Below, piece after piece: positions 34,171 to 37,603 of a stretch of DNA of 37,603 nucleotides. Within the stretch, counting starts at the first letter, position 1; each line of letters opens with the position of its first letter. Position numbers and translations under genes: made by a program. Source of the DNA: Myxococcota bacterium (lineage in GTDB: Bacteria; Myxococcota_A; Bradymonadia; UBA7976; UBA1532); the NCBI GenBank assembly GCA_023150895.1, contig JAKLJY010000083.1, positions 1 through 37,603 on the forward strand. The letters are read 5' to 3'. Under the pieces are notes generated by a model. The model did no database searches, was not told where the DNA came from, and worked only from the letters and a program-made list of their open reading frames with translations.

Positions 34171-34511
34171 GCGTCCTCCGGCTCGAGGCTGAGCTTGAGC
34201 GGCATCTCGTATTGCCGGGCGAGCTGCTCGACCTGGTGTTTTTTCGTGGCGGCGATGTCGTAGGGGAAGATGCCGGCGACACCCATGCCGTTGTGGTGGA
34301 CGTGCAGCATGATGTGCGTCGCCTCGGCCTGACTCTTGTGGAAGTACCGCACCAACGCCAGGATCACGAAGTCGCGCGTGGTGTAGTCGTCGTTGTGGAA
34401 GAGGACCTTGTAGAGCGGAGGCCGCTTGGTCTGCTTGCGCGTCAGGGTGCCGACGCCTTCCTGACGATCCTCGCGGGGCGTGCCGCCGTCCGGTTTCTTC
34501 GGGGTGCTCAT
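34167..34511 (-). CDS. clpS: ClpS, N-degron adaptor of ClpA
   Basis: This 114-aa protein has the family core YKVLFHNDDYTT...IMLHVHHNGMGVAGIF. The pocket Asn/Asp (N40, D41, D42) and His72 are present. The gate position (Met40 in E. coli ClpS, in the TPMEF segment) reads Arg46 in TTRDF. An N-terminal ~30-residue disordered Lys/Glu/Thr-rich extension precedes the core. It recognises N-terminal destabilising residues and hands substrates to ClpA; the coupled downstream clpA gene supports this. An AGGA ribosome-binding site lies ten bases upstream. Confidence 0.97.
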   Translation of the reverse strand: MSTPKKPDGGTPREDRQEGVGTLTRKQTKRPPLYKVLFHNDDYTTRDFVILALVRYFHKSQAEATHIMLHVHHNGMGVAGIFPYDIAATKKHQVEQLARQYEMPLKLSLEPEDA

Positions 34512-34520
34512 GGGGTCGAG

Positions 34521-34548
34521 ATCCTGCGCACGGTAGGGGCCGGGTCAA
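34521..34548 (-). promoter_or_regulatory. Weak sigma70-type promoter candidate for clpS
   Basis: On the minus strand TTGACC (34548-34543) is followed after 16 bases by CAGGAT (34526-34521), ten bases before the clpS ATG. The -10 match is poor and overlaps the AGGA ribosome-binding site. Low confidence. Confidence 0.25.
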
Positions 34549-34566
34549 GGGGGGCGCGGCGATGGG

Positions 34567-35241
34567 TCACGGATCGGCAGCGTCTTCCCCGTAGGGATCA
34601 CGGGGGGTCAGAAACGCCGTGACCTTGGGCGGCAGCTCCGTCGCGAAGGCGAAGCCGAAGGGCGCATCGTCGCCGAGGGCCGTCAGCAGGGCGACGACGT
34701 GGGCGACCTCGCAGGCCAGGATGCTCGCCGAGACCGCACGGAGAGCGGGGTCCCCGTGTTGCGCGACGAACGCGTGGTACCCATTGACCGCCTGCGTCTC
34801 GAGGGTCAGGGCCAGCCGCAGGATGCCGGTCTGATCGCCGGGGAGCTCGACGTCGTAGGTTTCAGGCGGCGTCGGGACCGGATACCCCCTGCGCCGCAGC
34901 GTCTCGCCGGCATGATCCTGATGCGCGACGTGGTGATCTCGAAAGAGCAGGGCGACGGCGCGCGTGTCCGCATCGAGCGCCGGCGCGGCCGCGCCGTAGG
35001 CGAAGATCGCGTAGTCCTCCATGAGGAACTCCGCCGCGAGGACCTCGGCTTCCAGGGCGTCGAGGGGCGGCTCGGCCCCGCCCTCCGCCCCGCCACCGCC
35101 CCCGGCGCCCTCACTGCCCCCGGTTGCGCCCCGACCGGCGGACGTCGGAAAGCACCCGGCGAGCGGAAAGGCGCTCAGCCCCAGGGAAAGACGCGCGAGG
35201 TGACCGAGAAAGAGGCGCCGCTCGGGGGGCTTGATGATCAT
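34567..35241 (-). CDS. Ferritin-like domain protein with Tat/lipoprotein signal
   Basis: This 224-aa protein's N-terminus has RRLFLGHLARLSLGLSAFPLAGC, a Tat-type twin-Arg signal with a lipobox (Cys near residue 30), then a Gly-rich linker. The rest is helical with a ferritin-like pattern: EAEVLAAEFLMEDYAIFAYG, VALLFRDHHVAHQDHAGETL, TLETQAVNGYHAFV, ILACEVAHVVALL. Glu and HxxH residues could form a di-metal centre. The ATG at 35241 lies 2 bp after the porin-like gene. Likely exported and lipid-anchored. A role in metal or oxidative chemistry is inferred from the fold. Confidence 0.75.
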   Translation of the reverse strand: MIIKPPERRLFLGHLARLSLGLSAFPLAGCFPTSAGRGATGGSEGAGGGGGAEGGAEPPLDALEAEVLAAEFLMEDYAIFAYGAAAPALDADTRAVALLFRDHHVAHQDHAGETLRRRGYPVPTPPETYDVELPGDQTGILRLALTLETQAVNGYHAFVAQHGDPALRAVSASILACEVAHVVALLTALGDDAPFGFAFATELPPKVTAFLTPRDPYGEDAADP

Positions 35242-35243
35242 CG

Positions 35244-36347
35244 TCAGAACGTCCCCACCAGGCCCGTGTGCACGACCTGCGCCGCGGGGAAGTCGGTGAA
35301 ATGCCAGTATTCGTACGAGAGCTTGAGTTTGATGCCCGTCAGCGGAATGACGTTGATGCCGCCGGTGTAGCGCAGGATGCGCGAGTCCGTGCTGTCGAGG
35401 GAGGAGACGATGGGAACGGCCCCATCGCGCCGGAACCCGTCGAATCGGACGAGCCACTCGAAGCGGTCGAACACCGGGCCGTCGAGCTCGACGTAGAAGC
35501 CGTCCCGCTGAACGAAGAGATCCTGCAGTGCGTGCCGGAAAGCCTCCGGGCGGTCGGGGATCTCCGTGCGTCGGAACATGACCTCGCCGCGCAGGTTGAC
35601 CTTCTGCACCCGGGTGTAGAGGTCCAGGCCGCCGAGGAAGTAGGACAGCGCCCCGTCGTCGTCGTAGTGGCCCCACATGGCGCTCGCCCCGAGCGCGAAC
35701 CAGCGCCACGACGGCACGGGCAGGTTTGGGACCGCCAGGGTGAGCCGCCCGCCGACCGCCGGGGTGCGGTTGTTGTCGGCGACGTACTCCGACCGGCTGC
35801 GGATGAAGTCGAGGTCGCCCGTGCTGGCGTCGCCCTTGAGCCCGGCCACGGCGTAGGCGCTGTATGAGACCTCGGCGCGGTCGGTGCGCAGGGTGCCGAA
35901 GAGCTCGACGCCGTTGTCGGGGTAAGGCTCGGGCAGGACGGCGAGGTTGTACTGATTTCGCCTCAGCATCCGGCCCATCTCATAGGGCAGAGGCTTGGTC
36001 GCCGAGCGGTGGTTGGCCGGGTCGTGGCGCAGGTAGAACTCGCCGAACGGCACGGGGAAGCGGCCGACGCGGACGTTGAAGGGCTCGACGACCGTCCAGT
36101 CGAAGTAGGCCATGTCCGCCATGAAGCCGTGACAGCCGTAGCAGACCTTCGCGCTCGCCGAGACGTGGTCCTGAACCTCGGCGACGACCTTGAAGTTGGC
36201 CTCGGCGTTGAGCCCGTAAGAGGTGTCGCCGAGAATTTCGCGTTCGTCCCCCGCCGCGTCGGAGACGAGCGTCGGCTGGTTGACGAAGATGCTGCCGGCG
36301 AAGTTGACGTCGGCCAGGAAGAGAATCGCCAGGAGCACGCCGTTCAC
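35244..36347 (-). CDS. Outer-membrane porin-like beta-barrel protein with an internal CxxCH heme motif
   Basis: This 367-aa protein starts with GTG at 36347, overlapping the upstream cytochrome gene (GTGA). A hydrophobic N-terminus (GVLLAILFLADVNFAG) is a plausible but weakly basic signal peptide. The rest shows alternating beta-strand patterns such as FNVRVGRFPVPFGEFYLRHDP, VELFGTLRTDRAEVSYSAYAVAG and LYTRVQKVNLRGEVMFRR. It ends in Phe, typical of outer-membrane barrels. Residues 69-73 are CYGCH, a heme c attachment motif located in what would be an early strand. A family resemblance to phosphate-selective-type porins is inferred only. Predicted to sit in the outer membrane, possibly carrying one heme. 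The neighbouring genes encode small cytochromes. Confidence 0.8.
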   Translation of the reverse strand: MNGVLLAILFLADVNFAGSIFVNQPTLVSDAAGDEREILGDTSYGLNAEANFKVVAEVQDHVSASAKVCYGCHGFMADMAYFDWTVVEPFNVRVGRFPVPFGEFYLRHDPANHRSATKPLPYEMGRMLRRNQYNLAVLPEPYPDNGVELFGTLRTDRAEVSYSAYAVAGLKGDASTGDLDFIRSRSEYVADNNRTPAVGGRLTLAVPNLPVPSWRWFALGASAMWGHYDDDGALSYFLGGLDLYTRVQKVNLRGEVMFRRTEIPDRPEAFRHALQDLFVQRDGFYVELDGPVFDRFEWLVRFDGFRRDGAVPIVSSLDSTDSRILRYTGGINVIPLTGIKLKLSYEYWHFTDFPAAQVVHTGLVGTF

Positions 36348-36742
36348 GGGGCACCGCCTTCCAGGGCCTGTCGTTGGGCATCGCGCCGCCGCTCGGCGTG
36401 GTACTCGAGGAAGAGTGCGATCTCGCGCTGCTCCTCGGCCGGGATCCCCGCCGCCGGGTGGCGCGCCATGCGCCGCACGTACTTGGGCCACCCGCCGGCC
36501 CCGACCTGCGCGTTCAGGGGCCGTTCGAGCTCGTGGCAACGCGTGCAGCGTTTCTCGAAGAGGTCGTAGCGGGCCTGCATGTCGGGCGGATACCCCCGCA
36601 CGTCGATGCTGTTGGGCGCGCTGCCACAGGCCGGCAGGAGCGCACCGCCGAGCGCGAACGCGAGGGCGAGGCCGGCGAGCCCGGCAAGGCCCGCGAGGCC
36701 GGACGCCGGCCCCCGGAGACGAGATGAAACGCTGTGCGTCAT
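36344..36742 (-). CDS. Small monoheme cytochrome c lipoprotein
   Basis: This 132-aa protein has a long hydrophobic signal (GLAGLAGLAGLALAFALGG) ending in lipobox LLPAC with Cys39, then a soluble cytochrome c domain. The heme motif is CTRCH (Cys66, Cys69, His70), and Met92 (RRMARHP) is a possible axial ligand. The helical C-terminal tail contains EIALFLEYHAERR. It overlaps the upstream CxCH gene (ATGA at 36739-36742) and the downstream porin (GTGA). Probably a periplasmic electron carrier attached to a membrane. Confidence 0.88.
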   Translation of the reverse strand: MTHSVSSRLRGPASGLAGLAGLAGLALAFALGGALLPACGSAPNSIDVRGYPPDMQARYDLFEKRCTRCHELERPLNAQVGAGGWPKYVRRMARHPAAGIPAEEQREIALFLEYHAERRRDAQRQALEGGAP

Positions 36743-37200
36743 TTCCGGGCTCCCTCCGCGATCCAATCCACGACGAGCTGGCGCTCGGCCCCCGAGAGGG
36801 GCGCGGCCGTCAGGGGCATGCGCGCGCCGAACGGCGGCGTCGCGCCGGTCTTGGCGACCAGGTAGCTGTCGCAGGGCGCGCCCGGCACGATGGCTTTGGG
36901 CGCCTCCGGGCCGCCTGCCTTCTGGTGGCGCCCCCCGAGCAGCGCCGAGGCGTGATCGGCCAGAAGCAACCCGCCGACCGTCGCCCCGAAGCCGGCCGGA
37001 GTCATGTGGCAGCCGCACCGCTTGGCGAAGATCTCGCCCTTGACCTCGGCCCAGGAGACCGGGGTCGACGGGTCCGAGTCGACGAGGGTGCACGCCGTCG
37101 TGCCTGCGTCCGTCGGGTCGCCGAATTCGGGCCCGAGCTCACCGCAGGCGGTGAGACCCCAGAGCGCGGTCACGACCCAGTTTCCGGCGCGGAAGCGCAT
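36739..37200 (-). CDS. Cytochrome-like lipoprotein with a contracted CxCH motif
   Basis: This 153-aa protein has a lipoprotein signal (Cys19 in GLTACGE). The cytochrome-like core begins with WAEVKGEIFAKRCGCHM: Cys62, Cys64 and His65 have one residue between the cysteines, not two. A likely axial Met128 (ARMPL) and the LSGAERQLVVDWIAEG end match small cytochrome c lipoproteins of this type. Whether heme is attached is uncertain. The start ATG shares one base with the upstream stop (TGATG). Confidence 0.85.
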   Translation of the reverse strand: MRFRAGNWVVTALWGLTACGELGPEFGDPTDAGTTACTLVDSDPSTPVSWAEVKGEIFAKRCGCHMTPAGFGATVGGLLLADHASALLGGRHQKAGGPEAPKAIVPGAPCDSYLVAKTGATPPFGARMPLTAAPLSGAERQLVVDWIAEGARK

Positions 37201-37603
37201 CACGGGGCCTCCAGTCGCAGCGGGACGGTGACGACGATCCCGCCGGTGTCCGGACGTCGATCCAGGCGAAAGCCCTTCACGGCCCCGGCCGCACACCGGC
37301 CGAGCGCGGCATCTCCGCTGACCTGCGGCTCCTCGAAGAAGCCGTCCTCGTCGATGATGACCTTGACCTTGGCGGAAGCGCCGGCGGCGAGGCCGGGCGT
37401 CCGGGCCACACAGGCGCGCATCGCCGCCTCGGCGGCCGCGAACTTCGGTTTGATCAGTGCGCCGCTCCCACCGCCGACGATCTGGAGCCCGTCGACCACG
37501 AGGCGCGGCGGTTCTCCCGAGGGCCGGCCTGGGGCCGTCGCGGCGGTCGCGGGGGCGGCGGCCACGGCCACGGCCGTCGCGGGCGCGGGGGTCGCCGTCG
37601 GCG
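37200..37603 (-). CDS. AgmX/PglI C-terminal-domain-like protein, 5' end outside window
   Basis: The open frame continues past the window edge; 133 codons including the stop are visible. An Ala/Pro/Thr-rich linker (PTATPAPATAVAVAAAPATA) is followed by a ~100-residue domain. That domain has ACVARTPGLAAGASAKVKVIIDEDGFF, VSGDAALGRCAAGAVKGFRLDRRPD and VTVPLRLEAP. The paired Cys, the G-x-V-x-I strand and the final PLRLE strand resemble the AgmX/PglI C-terminal (TonB-like) domain of myxobacterial proteins. A GTG at 37571 could start it, but it has no ribosome-binding site, so the real start is probably upstream. It is the first visible gene of the cytochrome/porin operon. Confidence 0.75.
   Translation of the reverse strand, partial: PTATPAPATAVAVAAAPATAATAPGRPSGEPPRLVVDGLQIVGGGSGALIKPKFAAAEAAMRACVARTPGLAAGASAKVKVIIDEDGFFEEPQVSGDAALGRCAAGAVKGFRLDRRPDTGGIVVTVPLRLEAP

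Noticed and set aside
36620-36720. GLAGLAGLAG-coding repeat as a DNA tandem repeat of interest
   Set aside because: It is a short, imperfect repeat in the hydrophobic signal of a lipoprotein, common in high-GC genomes.

Overview
This window is GC-rich chromosomal DNA from an aerobic, respiring bacterium, most likely a member of the Myxococcota (the old Deltaproteobacteria). The evidence is an alternative complex III plus caa3 oxidase operon, a giant Hanks-type kinase with ATPase and repeat regions, an AgmX/PglI-type C-terminal domain, a sigma54/NtrC-type regulator, and secreted proteins with Pro/Asp/Gly-rich tails. The phylum call is inference; there is no rRNA or other marker gene. I saw no tRNA, insertion sequence or CRISPR array.

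Layout. (1) 1-4677, minus strand: the 5' part of a secreted GH38-like glycoside hydrolase, then an SDR oxidoreductase coupled to an aminoglycoside-phosphotransferase-like kinase. Diverging from these at 4754 is an acyl-CoA-dehydrogenase-fold flavoprotein. (2) 5922-10519, plus strand: a CreB/CreC-like two-component system, a CreD-like membrane protein behind a 135-bp gap that holds a direct repeat of 11-bp period, and a lipoprotein. (3) 25063 down to 12409, minus strand: one long respiratory operon, actABCDEF, a small membrane protein, sco, ctaC, ctaD, ctaE, ctaF. It would move electrons from quinol through alternative complex III and c-type hemes to a caa3-type, A2-family oxygen reductase. Two unusual genes follow it (a membrane protein and a REC-REC-STAS-like protein). 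(4) 25064-26725: the control region. It has a near-perfect sigma54 -24/-12 element before actA, a cluster of dyads upstream of that, and then the gene for an NtrC-type activator. (5) 26787-34511, minus strand: a secreted metallophosphoesterase, then clpS-clpA-kinase, in which each downstream gene overlaps the previous one by 4 bases. (6) 34567-37603, minus strand: a five-gene coupled operon encoding an AgmX/PglI-type protein (partial), two small cytochrome-like lipoproteins (one with a contracted CxCH motif), a porin-like outer-membrane beta-barrel carrying its own CxxCH motif, and a Tat-dependent ferritin-like lipoprotein.

The two most interesting systems are the putative sigma54 control of an entire ACIII-caa3 respiratory chain and the heme-bearing porin operon, which looks like an undescribed outer-membrane electron-transfer or redox module. 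Other points of note are a ClpS with an Arg at the N-degron gate position, the coupling of clpSA to a very large protein kinase, and the REC-REC-STAS-like protein at the end of the oxidase operon.
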